Notes: a model not told the origin generated them from the sequence alone. A stretch of 64,000 nucleotides of DNA from Halosimplex amylolyticum (GCF_051414035.1 NZ_JBLKNW010000001.1:992001-1056000); one strand, 5' to 3'; positions 8,642 to 18,500 are shown, counted from the first letter of the stretch. Numbers and translations are program-made.

Positions 8642-11368
8642 ATGGAGCAAACGGAGTTCGGGGACTTCGGGGCCGGCGACGACCGGCCCGCCGAGGAAGC
8701 CGCCCACGTCGCCGGCGACGACGGCGGCGAGGTCGCGACGGTGGTCGACGCCGACTCGGCCCGGTTCCCCGAGGCCGAGGGCACGGTCACCATAACGGTC
8801 ACGCAGGTCGACTACACCGTCGAGTACGGCGGCGACGAGGAGTTCCCGGTCGTCCACGTCTTCGGGCGAACCGACGGCGGCGACGGTCAGCCGGAACTCG
8901 AACACGTCGAGGTCTACGACTTCGAGCCGTACTTCTACGCGCCGATCGACGACGTCGACGACGAACGCATCGCGCAGTACGACGGCCTGATCGACTACCG
9001 CGAGACCGATCCCGAGGGCGAACCCTTCGAGTCTATCCGTGGCGAGCGACTCGCGAAGATCATCGGCCGCACGCCGCGCGACGTCGGTCAGGTCCGCGAC
9101 GAGTTCGACCACTACGAGGCGGACATCCTCTTCCCCAACCGCCTGCTCATCGACAAGGACATCGAGAGCGGCGTCCGGGTCCCCGAGCGTCGGACCGAGG
9201 ACGGCACCCTCCGGATCCCCCATCAGGAGGTCGAGGCCGTCGACGCCAACGCCACTCCCCGGGTGAACACCTTCGACATCGAGGTCGACGACCGCAACGG
9301 GTTCCCCGAGGAGGGCGAGGAGACCATCGTCTGTCTCACTTCCCACGACTCCTATCGCGACGAGTACGTCAACTGGCTGTACAACTCCCCGGACGGCGTC
9401 GACGGCCCCGCCGCCCTCGAAGCGTACGACCCGATCGAGAGCGACATCGACGCCGACGTGCGCGTGTTCGACGACGAGGCCGAGATGCTCGACGCCTTCA
9501 TCGAATACATCGAGGAGACCGACCCCGACATCCTCACGGGCTGGAACTTCGCCGACTTCGACGCGCCGTACTTCCTGGACCGCGTCGAGGAACTGGCAGG
9601 TCCGGGTCACGATTACGACCTCGACATCGACCGGCTCTCCCGGGTGAACGAGGTCTGGCGCTCGGACTGGAACGGCCCGGACATCAAGGGGCGGGTCGTC
9701 TTCGACCTCCTGCGGGCGTACAAGGCGACGCAGTTCAGCGAACTCGAGTCCTATCGCCTGGACGCCGTCGGCGAGGTCGAACTGGGCGTCGGCAAGGAAC
9801 GCTACCCCGGCGACATCGGCGACCTGTGGGAAGACGACCCCGAGCGTCTGCTCGAATACAACCTCCGCGACGTGGAGCTGTGCGTCGAACTCGACCGCAA
9901 GCAGGACATCATCGCCTTCTGGGACGAGGCGCGCAAGCTCGTCGGCTGTAAGATCGAGGACGCCCCGACCGCGGGCGACGCCGTCGACATGTACGTCCTC
10001 CACAAGGCCTACGGCGAGTTCGCGCTCCCCTCGAAGGGCCAGCAGGAGGCGACCGACGAGTTCGAAGGCGGCGCCGTCTTCGATCCCATCACCGGCGTCC
10101 GCGAGAACGTGTCGGTGCTGGACCTGAAGTCGCTCTACCCGATGTCGATGACGACCATCAACGCCTCTCCCGAGACCAAAGTGAACCCCGAGACGTTCGA
10201 CGGCCAGACCTACCGCACGCCCACGGGCGTCCACTTCCGGAAGGAACCCGACGGCATCATCCGGGAGATGGTCGACGAACTCCTCGAAGAGCGCGAGGAG
10301 AAGAAGGCCCTGCGCAACGACAACGACCCCGGATCGGAGGACTACGAGCGGTTCGACCGCCAGCAGGCCGCGGTGAAGGTCATCATGAACTCGCTGTACG
10401 GGGTGTTCGGCTGGGACCGCTTCCGGCTCTACGACCGGGAGATGAGCGCCGGCGTCACCTCGACCAATCGCGAGGTCATCAGCTTCACGGCCGAGGCGTC
10501 GAGCGAGCTCGGGTACGAGGTAACCTACGGGGACACGGACTCAGTCATGCTCGAACTCGGCGACCTCGACACGGACGCCGCCATCGAGAAGTCCTTCGAG
10601 ATAGAGGAGCACATCAACGATCGCTACGACGAGTTCGCGCGCGAAGAACTCAACGCCGACTCCCATCGGTTCCAGATCGAGTTCGAGAAGCTCTACCGGC
10701 GGTTCTTCCAGGCGGGCAAGAAGAAGCGCTACGCCGGCCACATCGTCTGGAAGGAGGGCAAGGACGTCGACGACATCGACATCACGGGCTTCGAGTACCA
10801 GCGCTCGGACATCGCGCCGATCACGAAGGAAGTGCAGTTGCAGGTCATCGAGATGATCGTCCACGGCGAGGACCTGGCGGACGTCAAAGACTACGTCCAC
10901 GACGTCATCGAGGACTACCAGGCCGGGAACGTCAGTCTCGACGACGTGGGTATTCCAGGTGGGATCGGGAAGAAACTCGACAACTACGACACCGACACTG
11001 CACAGGTCCGCGGCGCGAAGTACGCCAACCTCCTCCTGGGGACGAACTTCGCCAGCGGCTCCAAGCCCAAGCGGCTCTACCTCGACACGGTCCACCCCGA
11101 CTTCTTCCAGCGGGTGGAGGAGGAACTCGACCTCGACCCGGCCGAGGACCCGCTGTACGGCGAGTTCAAGCGCGAGGTGGCAGCCGGTGACGGGGTCATC
11201 TGCTTCGACTACGCGGACCAGGTCCCCGAGGAGTTCGAGGTCGACTGGGACAAGATGCTTGACAAGACACTGAAAGGCCCCATCGCGCGCGTCCTCGAAG
11301 CGCTCGACATCTCCTGGGAGGAGGTCAAGAGCGGCCAGGAACAGACCGGGTTAGAGAGCTTCATGTGA
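8642..11368 (+). CDS. polB: Replicative family B DNA polymerase
   Basis: A 908-residue DNA polymerase with 3'-5' proofreading. Exonuclease motif I is NTFDIEVDD (D212, E214) and motif II is GWNFADFDAPYF. The polymerase palm has motif A DLKSLYPM (from D494), motif B KVIMNSLYGVFG (from K579) and motif C YGDTDS (D631, D633). The N-terminal 60 residues are acidic and Gly-rich and precede the usual VTQVDYTVEYGG strand. Haloarchaeal polB genes are often interrupted by inteins at motifs A-C; here all three motifs are continuous, so none is present. The gene is single and flanked by its own promoter. Confidence 0.97.
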   Translation: MEQTEFGDFGAGDDRPAEEAAHVAGDDGGEVATVVDADSARFPEAEGTVTITVTQVDYTVEYGGDEEFPVVHVFGRTDGGDGQPELEHVEVYDFEPYFYAPIDDVDDERIAQYDGLIDYRETDPEGEPFESIRGERLAKIIGRTPRDVGQVRDEFDHYEADILFPNRLLIDKDIESGVRVPERRTEDGTLRIPHQEVEAVDANATPRVNTFDIEVDDRNGFPEEGEETIVCLTSHDSYRDEYVNWLYNSPDGVDGPAALEAYDPIESDIDADVRVFDDEAEMLDAFIEYIEETDPDILTGWNFADFDAPYFLDRVEELAGPGHDYDLDIDRLSRVNEVWRSDWNGPDIKGRVVFDLLRAYKATQFSELESYRLDAVGEVELGVGKERYPGDIGDLWEDDPERLLEYNLRDVELCVELDRKQDIIAFWDEARKLVGCKIEDAPTAGDAVDMYVLHKAYGEFALPSKGQQEATDEFEGGAVFDPITGVRENVSVLDLKSLYPMSMTTINASPETKVNPETFDGQTYRTPTGVHFRKEPDGIIREMVDELLEEREEKKALRNDNDPGSEDYERFDRQQAAVKVIMNSLYGVFGWDRFRLYDREMSAGVTSTNREVISFTAEASSELGYEVTYGDTDSVMLELGDLDTDAAIEKSFEIEEHINDRYDEFAREELNADSHRFQIEFEKLYRRFFQAGKKKRYAGHIVWKEGKDVDDIDITGFEYQRSDIAPITKEVQLQVIEMIVHGEDLADVKDYVHDVIEDYQAGNVSLDDVGIPGGIGKKLDNYDTDTAQVRGAKYANLLLGTNFASGSKPKRLYLDTVHPDFFQRVEEELDLDPAEDPLYGEFKREVAAGDGVICFDYADQVPEEFEVDWDKMLDKTLKGPIARVLEALDISWEEVKSGQEQTGLESFM

Positions 11369-11592
11369 GCGGGCGGAATCTGGTCCAGACCCATGTCACC
11401 CGGCTGAAACCGGGCCCCGATACTCGGACAGAACCAGGTCCCGACGCCGTCGGTTGATTTTCGCCCTTTCGATCCAGCCGACGCGCAGATGTTCCCCATT
11501 CCCAAACTTCGCTTTCCGTTTTGCAAAAGACGCTCGTGGAAACTCGAAACTATTATCAGCGACAGTACCGTGTTTTAGGATGACCGAAACAC

Positions 11593-12525
11593 ATGGCTGT
11601 ACTCGAAATAGATAACCTGCAGGCGAAAGTCGCAGAGGAGGGAGGCGAGCAGATCCTCGAGGGCGTGGATCTCGAAGTCGCATCGGGCGAGATCCACGCG
11701 TTGATGGGGCCGAACGGCTCCGGCAAGTCGACGCTGGCGAAGATCATCGCGGGCCACCCGGCCTACGAGGTCACGGGCGGCGAGGTCCGCTTCCACATCG
11801 AGGAAGACGAGTTCGAGGACATCGAGGTCCCCGCGGACCTCCAGACGTGGGACCTGCTCGACCTCGAACCGAACGAGCGCGCGGCGCTCGGCATCTTCCT
11901 CGCCTTCCAGTACCCCGCCGAGATCGAGGGCGTCACGATGGTGAACTTCCTGCGGACGGCGCTCAACGCCAAGCTCGAGGAGCGCGAGGAACTCTTCGAA
12001 GACGAGGAGGAGGAAGAATCGGAGGCTGGCGACGGCGGAGACACGAAAGAGGACGCAGCGGGCTACGACACGTCGCCGATGGAAGGCCCCGCCGACGAGG
12101 GCGAGGTCGGCGTCGCCGAGTTCCAGGAGATCCTCCAGGAGAAGATGGAACAGCTCGACATGGACGAGAAGTTCGCGAACCGCTATCTCAACGCGGGCTT
12201 CTCGGGCGGCGAGAAGAAACAGAACGAGGTCCTCCAGGCCGCGATCCTCGAACCGTCGATCGCGGTGCTCGACGAGATCGACTCCGGGCTGGACATCGAC
12301 CGCCTGCAGGACGTCTCGACGGGCATCAACGCCCTGCGCGACGAGCAGGGCGCGGGCATCCTGCAGATCACGCACTACCAGCGCATCCTCGACTACGTCG
12401 AACCGGACTACGTCCACGTCATGATCGACGGCGAGATCGCCAAGTCCGGCGGCGCGGAACTGGCCGAGACCCTCGAAGACGAGGGCTACGACTGGGTCCG
12501 CGAGGAAGTGTACGAGGCGGCCTAA
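11593..12525 (+). CDS. sufC: Fe-S cluster assembly ATPase SufC
   Basis: ABC-type ATPase of the SufBCD scaffold that builds Fe-S clusters in the cytosol. Walker A is GPNGSGKST (39-47), the signature is FSGGEKKQNEVLQAA and Walker B is IAVLDEIDSGLD, all typical of SufC. At 310 residues it is about 55-60 longer than bacterial SufC. The surplus is an acidic, low-complexity insert at about residues 133-175 (FEDEEEEESEAGDGGDTKED and following) between the Q-loop and the signature, as in other halophiles. It is the first gene of sufC-sufB-sufD, 45 bases before sufB. A TATTAT box at about 11551 likely drives the operon. Confidence 0.96.
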   Translation: MAVLEIDNLQAKVAEEGGEQILEGVDLEVASGEIHALMGPNGSGKSTLAKIIAGHPAYEVTGGEVRFHIEEDEFEDIEVPADLQTWDLLDLEPNERAALGIFLAFQYPAEIEGVTMVNFLRTALNAKLEEREELFEDEEEEESEAGDGGDTKEDAAGYDTSPMEGPADEGEVGVAEFQEILQEKMEQLDMDEKFANRYLNAGFSGGEKKQNEVLQAAILEPSIAVLDEIDSGLDIDRLQDVSTGINALRDEQGAGILQITHYQRILDYVEPDYVHVMIDGEIAKSGGAELAETLEDEGYDWVREEVYEAA

Positions 12526-12570
12526 CGTGCACAGCGTCATAAGGCTCCACACCAAACCTACGACACAACA

Positions 12571-14001
12571 ATGAGTTCAGATCAAGACCATCTCAAAGAG
12601 ACAGACACGGAGGCCCGATTCGAGTTCAAGAAGGAGGAGAAGTCGGCCTTCGAGACCGAGAAGGGACTGACCGAGGAGACGGTCCGTCTCATCTCGGAGG
12701 ACAAGGACGAGCCCGAGTGGATGCTCGAGCGACGCCTGCGCGCCCTGAAGCAGTTCCAGGAGATGCCGATGCCGACCGACTGGCCGGGCCAGCCCGACCT
12801 CTCGGAGGTCGACATCGACGAGATCGTCCCGTACATCCGCCCGGACATCGAGACGCGCGGCGGCGCCGAAGACTGGGAGGACCTCCCCGAGGAGATCCAG
12901 GATACCTTCGACAAACTGGGCATCCCGGAAGCCGAGAAGAACGCCCTCTCGGGCGTCGGCGCCCAGTACGAGTCGGAGATCGTCTACCAGAACATGCAGG
13001 AGCGCTGGGAGGAGAAAGGCGTCATCTTCTGTGACATGGACAAGGCCGTCCAGGAGCACGAAGACCTCGTCAAGGAGCACTTCATGACGAAGTGCGTGCC
13101 CCCGAGCGACAACAAGTTCGCCGCGCTCCACGGCGCGGTCTGGTCCGGCGGGTCGTTCGTCTACGTCCCCGAGGACACGACCGTCAACATGCCCGTCCAG
13201 GCGTACTTCCGGATGAACTCGGAAGGGATGGGCCAGTTCGAGCACACGCTCATCATCGCCGAGGAGAACTCCGAGGTCCACTACATCGAGGGCTGTTCCG
13301 CCCCGAAGTACTCGGCGTTCAACCTCCACAGCGGGGGCGTCGAGGTCTTCGTCGGCGAGAACGCCCACGTCCAGTACTCCACGGTGCAGAACTGGTCGAA
13401 GAACACCTACAACCTCAACACGAAGCGCGCAATCTGCGAGGCCGACGGCACCATGGAGTGGGTCTCCGGTTCGATGGGCTCGAAGGCGACGATGCTCTAC
13501 CCGAGCACCATCCTCAAGGGCCCCGGCGCGACCGACAACCACATCACCATCGCCATGGCCGGCGAGGGCCAGGACATCGACACCGGCGCGAAGGTCTACC
13601 ACAACGCGCCGAACACGAACTCGACCATCGAGTCCAAGTCCATCGCCAAGGACGGCGGCCGCACCAACTACCGCGGCCTCGTCCACATGGCCGACGGCGC
13701 CAAGAACTCCAAGACCAACGTCGAGTGCGACGCGCTGATGTTCGACAACGAGTCGACGTCGGACACGATGCCGTACATGGAGATCAAGGACAACGAAGTC
13801 GACGTGGCTCACGAGGCGACCGTCGGCAAGATCGGCGACGAGGACGTCTTCTATCTCCAGAGCCGCGGCCTGGACGACGACGACGCCAAGCAGATGATCG
13901 TCGCCGGCTTCATCGAGCCGATCACCGAGGAACTGCCCATCGAGTACGCGGTCGAGCTCAACCGCCTCATCGAACTGGAGATGGAGGGCTCGCTCGGGTA
14001 A
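12571..14001 (+). CDS. sufB: Fe-S cluster assembly scaffold SufB
   Basis: 476 residues. It contains the SufB/SufD right-handed beta-helix core with family-typical stretches: FCDMDKAVQEHEDLVKEHFM, KFAALHGAVWSGGSFVYVP, EGCSAPKYSAFNLHSGGVEV and NVECDALMFDNESTSDTMPY. The EGCSAP cysteine and the glutamate- and histidine-bearing strands near the C-terminus are the residues implicated in cluster assembly in SufB. The SufBCD complex receives sulfur and iron and passes clusters to apoproteins. It begins 45 bases after sufC and is followed within 15 bases by sufD. The leading 60 residues are charged and lack a domain. Confidence 0.97.
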   Translation: MSSDQDHLKETDTEARFEFKKEEKSAFETEKGLTEETVRLISEDKDEPEWMLERRLRALKQFQEMPMPTDWPGQPDLSEVDIDEIVPYIRPDIETRGGAEDWEDLPEEIQDTFDKLGIPEAEKNALSGVGAQYESEIVYQNMQERWEEKGVIFCDMDKAVQEHEDLVKEHFMTKCVPPSDNKFAALHGAVWSGGSFVYVPEDTTVNMPVQAYFRMNSEGMGQFEHTLIIAEENSEVHYIEGCSAPKYSAFNLHSGGVEVFVGENAHVQYSTVQNWSKNTYNLNTKRAICEADGTMEWVSGSMGSKATMLYPSTILKGPGATDNHITIAMAGEGQDIDTGAKVYHNAPNTNSTIESKSIAKDGGRTNYRGLVHMADGAKNSKTNVECDALMFDNESTSDTMPYMEIKDNEVDVAHEATVGKIGDEDVFYLQSRGLDDDDAKQMIVAGFIEPITEELPIEYAVELNRLIELEMEGSLG

Positions 14002-14016
14002 CCCCCGGTGTCTATC

Positions 14017-15231
14017 ATGAGTACGCAGCTACACGCGAACCTCACGGAGGAACAGGTACGGACGATCAGCGACGACCTCGACGAGCCCGAGTGGCTCCTC
14101 GAGACTCGTCTGGACGCCCTCGCGGCGCTCGACGACCTGGACATGCCGGACGTCATCACGACGCCCGGCCCGCGCAACTGGACGAACCTGGTCGACCTCG
14201 ACTACGAGTCGCTCGTCGACCCGCTGGAGTTCGCCCAGGAGAAAGACCGCGTCGCGGCCGAGGGCGCCGACGTCCTCTCGTGGGACGAGGCGCTCGCCCA
14301 GCACGGCGACCTGATCGAGGAGCACTTCGGCAGCGTCGTCGACCCGCAGCGTGACTTCCTGACGGCCCTGTCGACCGCCCTCTTCAGCGCAGGCACGCTC
14401 GTCTACGTCCCCGAGGGCGTCGCCGCCGAGGACGTCAAGATCCGCACGACGATGAACAGCCGCTCGCTGTTCAACTACACGCTCGTCGTCGCCGAGGAGT
14501 CCTCTTCGGCCACGATCCTCGAACGGCAGACGACCGGGACGAACCTCGACGGCGACCAGTACTACTCGGGCGTCGTCGAGGTCGTCGCCGGCGAGAACGC
14601 GAGCGTCCAGTACGGCGCGCTGCAGAATCTCGCCGAGGACAGCTACAACTTCTCGGTCAAGCGCGGCCACGCCGGCAAACACGGCTCGGTCGACTGGATC
14701 GAGGGGAACATCGGCTCCCGACTCACCAAGTCCAGCGTCGAGACGCGTCTGCTCGGCGAGGGCTCCGAGACTCAGATCGTCGGCGCCTTCTTCGGGCACG
14801 ACGACCAGCACTTCGACATCAACAGCCGCGTCTGGCACGAGAACGAGCACACGACGGCCGATCTTGTAACCCGCGGCGTCCTCGACGACGAGGCCCGCTC
14901 GGTGTACGAGGGCGTCCAGGACGTGGGCCGCGACGCGTGGGACACCAACTCCTACCAGCGCGAGAACACGCTGATGCTGAGCGACGACGCCGAGGCCGAC
15001 GCCTCGCCGAAGCTCATCATCAACAACCACGACACCGAGGCCAGCCACTCCGCGACGGTCGGCCAGGTCGACGCCGAGGACCTGTTCTACATGACCTCCC
15101 GCGGCGTCGACGAGGAGCGCGCGAAGAACATGCTCGTCGAGGGCTTCTTCGGCCCCGTCTTCGAGGAGGTCGCCGTCGACGAACTCCGCGAGGACCTCGA
15201 CGAACTCGTCGTCGAGCGTCTTCGTGAGTGA
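14017..15231 (+). CDS. sufD: Fe-S cluster assembly protein SufD
   Basis: 404-residue paralogue of SufB, partner in the SufBC2D complex. It shares the beta-helix core: FLTALSTALFSAGTLVYVPE, YNFSVKRGHAGKHGSVDWIE, DINSRVWHENEHTTADLVTR and HDTEASHSATVGQVDAEDLF. The EGCSAP motif of SufB is absent, which separates the two. The ATG at 14017 (MSTQLHANLTEEQ) is preferred to the GTG nine bases earlier. It ends the suf operon and is followed by a perfect hairpin at 15255-15273. Confidence 0.93.
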   Translation: MSTQLHANLTEEQVRTISDDLDEPEWLLETRLDALAALDDLDMPDVITTPGPRNWTNLVDLDYESLVDPLEFAQEKDRVAAEGADVLSWDEALAQHGDLIEEHFGSVVDPQRDFLTALSTALFSAGTLVYVPEGVAAEDVKIRTTMNSRSLFNYTLVVAEESSSATILERQTTGTNLDGDQYYSGVVEVVAGENASVQYGALQNLAEDSYNFSVKRGHAGKHGSVDWIEGNIGSRLTKSSVETRLLGEGSETQIVGAFFGHDDQHFDINSRVWHENEHTTADLVTRGVLDDEARSVYEGVQDVGRDAWDTNSYQRENTLMLSDDAEADASPKLIINNHDTEASHSATVGQVDAEDLFYMTSRGVDEERAKNMLVEGFFGPVFEEVAVDELREDLDELVVERLRE

Positions 15232-15254
15232 CCGGTAGGGAGCGAACGAAGGCT

Positions 15255-15273
15255 CGTGGAGCTTCGCTCCACG
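15255..15273 (+). terminator. Hairpin after sufD
   Basis: CGTGGAGC-TTC-GCTCCACG is a perfect 8-bp stem with a 3-base loop, 24 bases after the sufD stop. There is no T tract, so it may be an mRNA 3' end stabiliser rather than a true terminator. It resembles the hairpins after dnaK. Confidence 0.4.
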
Positions 15274-15399
15274 GCGGCTTCGCAAGTAGGCGTTCCCGGT
15301 TTCCGCGACGCGCGGTCGAATTCTTCTTCCGTTTCGAACGAGTGAGCGGTCGCGCTCCCGTCCACAAAACTGATACCTGATCGATAGGAATCGGGTCGC

Positions 15400-17481
15400 A
15401 TGTCACCCCTCCGTGACGATGGCCGCGGTTCGACAGCGACCGCTGTCGCCGTGGCCTGCGTCGCTCTCGCAGTTCTGGTCCCTGCGGTCACCGCTGCAGC
15501 GCACGTTCCGGTGTCCAGCGAGTCCATCGACTCGCCGCCCGGGAGCGTCGCCGGCGACGGTCCATCCGTCTCCTGCACGCAAGGAACAACGTCGATCGGC
15601 GCCGCGTCGGACGTCCGGGAGCGGTCCCACACCGTTCGGAGCCAGTCGGCAGCGGCGAGCGCTGGGGAGGAAACGGTCCCGCTCGGCGGGATCGCGTTCG
15701 TCTCACTGTCGGTCGCGGACGGTCTCAACAGCACCGTCGAGATCGGTTCGGGAACGAATCACACTGTCGAGGGGACCGTCCGTGACGACGGCGACGGGCG
15801 GGCCACCCTCCGGATCAACACGTACGCCGCCGCGAACGGCGCGGCTGTCGGGGCCGAGGCGTACAGCGTCACGGGTGCAGACGAACTCACGATCCAGAGC
15901 GGAGAGACGGACGCACCGATGACGAACCGGACCTACTCGATCGGTGTCTATCGCGACGACGCCGTCGTCGACGAGGCACGTCTGAACGTCACGGCGCCGG
16001 ACTTCGGGACCGTGACCGCGCTGAGCGGTCCGCCCCAGTTGCACGATGCGGGGACGGTCGACGCCGTTCGGACCGCCGAAGCCCTCGGGATGCTTTCGAA
16101 CGAACAGACGGAGTACAACCGCACCGCAGTGCGACTTGGCGAGACAGTCGTGCTCCGAATCGAGTCGCCGAGTTTCCTGGGCGCCGTCGCGGCGCAACCC
16201 GGCGAGACGGCGACCGAGCGACTCGGTCGCGTCCACGAGTACCACGACCGGGACCCGTCGGTCGCGTTCGGGATCGACGGGCCGTGTTACGCGCTGGACT
16301 ACGAGGCGAGCGCCGACAACGGCGCGGTTCGCGCCCTCCCCGATTACGCGAACGGGACGCTGTATCTCCTCGTGGACCACGACAGGACCGAGCAGTACAC
16401 CGGCTACGGTAGTTTCGGACTGGACGTCGACGATCCGAACCCGCTCGGGAACTACGACGAGTACCTGCATTTCGAACGGGGAGAATACGGCGACACCGAT
16501 CGACGACCGACAGTGGATCGTCTCGGCCCGTACTCGTACGACCAGCGCGTGGACGGCGTCGTCTCCTGGCCGACCGACGGATCCGTCGAGATCTCCGGTG
16601 AGACCGAGCTGTCGTCGATAACCCTCGGATATCAGTCGCTCACGGAGCCGAACTATCGGGTCAGTCGAACGGTCGAGGTGCGGGACGAGACGTTCGCCAC
16701 AGAACTCCCGCTCCCGGACGCGGATCGGGGGCTGTTCGAGATCACGGTCGGTAACACGTCCTACACCGCGAAGGTCGGCGACGTCCCGAACGCCACCTGG
16801 GAACTGGCGCCGCCCGACGGCGCCGACCGGGTCGACAGAATCGGAATCGAACAACTGAAACTCGAAGACGGTGGGTTCATCGTCGCCTATCGACCGACCC
16901 AGAACGCGTCGACGTTCAACCGCGTCGGTTCGGCTGGTGCGGACGACGTCGCGATGTCGATAGCGTCCACGAACGAGTCCCAGCACCTGATCGTCGTCGC
17001 CCACCGCGACGGCAACGACAACGGTCGCTTCGACGGACCGAAGACAGACCCGGCTTACCGCGTCGGCGGGAACGCTGTCCGCGAGTGGGTCGCCGTCGAG
17101 ACGACGAACGGTGCTCTCTCGGACGAACCGCCTCTCGGGTCGTTCGCACTCTCGAAGGTAGGCGACCCGGACCCGAACGTCCCGCCGCAGACGACTACTG
17201 CTCCGCCGACGCCAGTCACCGCCACTCCGAGAGCAACTCCGTCTCCCGCTCCGACCGCGACGCCGGAACCGACGGAGGCTGAGTCGCCCGAACCGACTTC
17301 GACCGACACCACCACGGCGGTCGGCCCCTCGCCGACGGCTGGCGGGACCGATCCCGACACGCCGACGGCCTCTACGCCGGCACCAGCCGGGACTGCTGCC
17401 GGCGGTCCGGGGTTCGATACCGCCTCCGCTCTCGTCGGGCTCGCAGCGGCGTGGTTCGTGCGTGCTCGCCGGCGGGCGTAA
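15400..17481 (+). CDS. Secreted surface glycoprotein-like protein with PGF-CTERM-type anchor
   Basis: 693 residues. An N-terminal signal (AVAVACVALAVLVPAVTAAA, about 14-33) is followed by a long Ser/Thr/Asp-rich extracellular region with many N-glycosylation sequons (NST, NHT, NRT, NVT, NGT). Residues about 100-330 resemble the haloarchaeal BGTF/DUF7827 surface module. Residues about 475-570 (EQLKLEDGGFIVAYRPTQNA to AYRVGGNAVREWVAVETTNG) resemble DUF7282. Residues about 590-665 are a Thr/Pro-rich stalk, and the end is GGPGF followed by a hydrophobic helix and RARRRA. That tripartite tail is the archaeosortase ArtA sorting signal. It is probably a wall- or S-layer-associated protein of unknown task, with its own promoter. 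Confidence 0.75.
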   Translation: MSPLRDDGRGSTATAVAVACVALAVLVPAVTAAAHVPVSSESIDSPPGSVAGDGPSVSCTQGTTSIGAASDVRERSHTVRSQSAAASAGEETVPLGGIAFVSLSVADGLNSTVEIGSGTNHTVEGTVRDDGDGRATLRINTYAAANGAAVGAEAYSVTGADELTIQSGETDAPMTNRTYSIGVYRDDAVVDEARLNVTAPDFGTVTALSGPPQLHDAGTVDAVRTAEALGMLSNEQTEYNRTAVRLGETVVLRIESPSFLGAVAAQPGETATERLGRVHEYHDRDPSVAFGIDGPCYALDYEASADNGAVRALPDYANGTLYLLVDHDRTEQYTGYGSFGLDVDDPNPLGNYDEYLHFERGEYGDTDRRPTVDRLGPYSYDQRVDGVVSWPTDGSVEISGETELSSITLGYQSLTEPNYRVSRTVEVRDETFATELPLPDADRGLFEITVGNTSYTAKVGDVPNATWELAPPDGADRVDRIGIEQLKLEDGGFIVAYRPTQNASTFNRVGSAGADDVAMSIASTNESQHLIVVAHRDGNDNGRFDGPKTDPAYRVGGNAVREWVAVETTNGALSDEPPLGSFALSKVGDPDPNVPPQTTTAPPTPVTATPRATPSPAPTATPEPTEAESPEPTSTDTTTAVGPSPTAGGTDPDTPTASTPAPAGTAAGGPGFDTASALVGLAAAWFVRARRRA

Positions 17482-17666
17482 CAGTACGCATCAGCACTGT
17501 TCCCCGTGGCCCGCGCGGCCGGAGCGGCATCCGTGGATCGGTTCAGCAATCTGGACTGCGGCGATTCTCTGGCGTTCAGGGCGACTGGCACCGTTCGACC
17601 GATTCCCAGCCTGCGAAAACGCGCCGGGCGTTTAAGTAGGACCGACGTGTCACGTCCACTCAGAGT

Positions 17667-17876
17667 ATGCGCCCGCTACACGCCGGCCTGCTCGCACTCG
17701 CGCCCCTCGTCCCGCTGCACACCGGGCACCTGCACCTCCTCGCGGACTCGGTCCTCGGCGTGGCCGTGGGCCTCGTCGTCGTCGGCCTGTACCTCCTCAC
17801 GCTCCGCTGGACCGGCGGGGGTTCGGACTCCGAGGACGGCGGGTCGCGAGACCGCAGGCAACGAACGAACCGATAA
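17667..17876 (+). CDS. Small two-helix membrane protein (69 aa)
   Basis: MRPLHAGLLALAPLVPLHTG begins a weakly hydrophobic first helix with three His residues. LGVAVGLVVVGLYLLTLRW forms the second, and the last 20 residues are a polar basic tail (GSRDRRQRTNR). Function unknown. It stands alone between the surface protein and the ferritin-like gene, with an AT-richer tract (TTTAAGTAGG) about 37 bases upstream that could be its promoter. Confidence 0.55.
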   Translation: MRPLHAGLLALAPLVPLHTGHLHLLADSVLGVAVGLVVVGLYLLTLRWTGGGSDSEDGGSRDRRQRTNR

Positions 17877-18017
17877 CTTCGGCCGCGCCGTTGGCGACCG
17901 ACTGGCTCGAAACCGGCCGCCGAGCCACTACCCGCCGAGGGAAGCACTTACGTCCCCTCCTCCCCGAGCACTGCGCATGAACGGAGTCACGTGCGACGAC
18001 TACCGGGAGGGCACGCG

Positions 18018-18500
18018 GTGAGCCTCACCGTCCCGGTCGGGTCCGATCACCAGCTGGCCCGCCTGTTGCAGATCGGCATCGTCCTCGAAGAGGTCGTCGA
18101 GGCCCGCGCCGCGAAACACGCCGCGGATTCGGCCGCCGACCTCGGCGACGAGGTCACGGCGATGCTCGAAGACGCAGCCGAGGAATCGGCCGACCACCGC
18201 AACCGTCTGGAGGCGCTGGTCGACGAACTCGACGCCGAGACGGTCCCCTTCGAAGAGATCGAGATGCTCGTCGAGGCCCAGTACGAGGCGGACGAGGACT
18301 TCGACGGCGTCCTCTACGACCAGCTCTGCAACGAGGAGACGGCCTACAAGTTCTACGACGACCTCATCGACGCCGTCGAGGCGTCGGACGTGCAGTTCGG
18401 CATCGACCGCGAGCGGCTCCTCGAAACGCTCGCCGCCATCCGCGAGGAGGAGGCCGAGGGAGTCGAGGAAGTGACACAACTCATGGAGGAACGACGATGA
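18018..18500 (+). CDS. Ferritin-like / rubrerythrin-type helical protein
   Basis: 160 residues, all alpha-helical in appearance and very acidic. Four helices with ferritin-like spacing are seen: LLQIGIVLEEVVEARAAKHA, LEDAAEESADHRNRLEALVD, LCNEETAYKFYDDLIDAVEA and LETLAAIREEEAEGVEEVTQ. E..R..H and E...H-type groupings could make a diiron site, but the ligands cannot be assigned with confidence. The immediately following DtxR-type metalloregulator suggests a role in iron handling or oxidative defence. Start: GTG 18018 overlaps the stop of a 14-codon ORF (17977-18021); an alternative GTG is at 17991. Its stop overlaps the ATG of a 19-codon ORF at 18497. Confidence 0.7.
   Translation: MSLTVPVGSDHQLARLLQIGIVLEEVVEARAAKHAADSAADLGDEVTAMLEDAAEESADHRNRLEALVDELDAETVPFEEIEMLVEAQYEADEDFDGVLYDQLCNEETAYKFYDDLIDAVEASDVQFGIDRERLLETLAAIREEEAEGVEEVTQLMEERR

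Noticed and set aside
7784..10234. A long N-terminal extension of the 148-aa gene at 7337-7783
   Set aside because: The frame is open only because it is antisense of polB. The protein domain and a sensible ATG are confined to 7337-7783.
10121..10540. Intein in DNA polymerase B
   Set aside because: Motifs A (DLKSLYPM), B (KVIMNSLYG) and C (YGDTDS) are uninterrupted and normally spaced.
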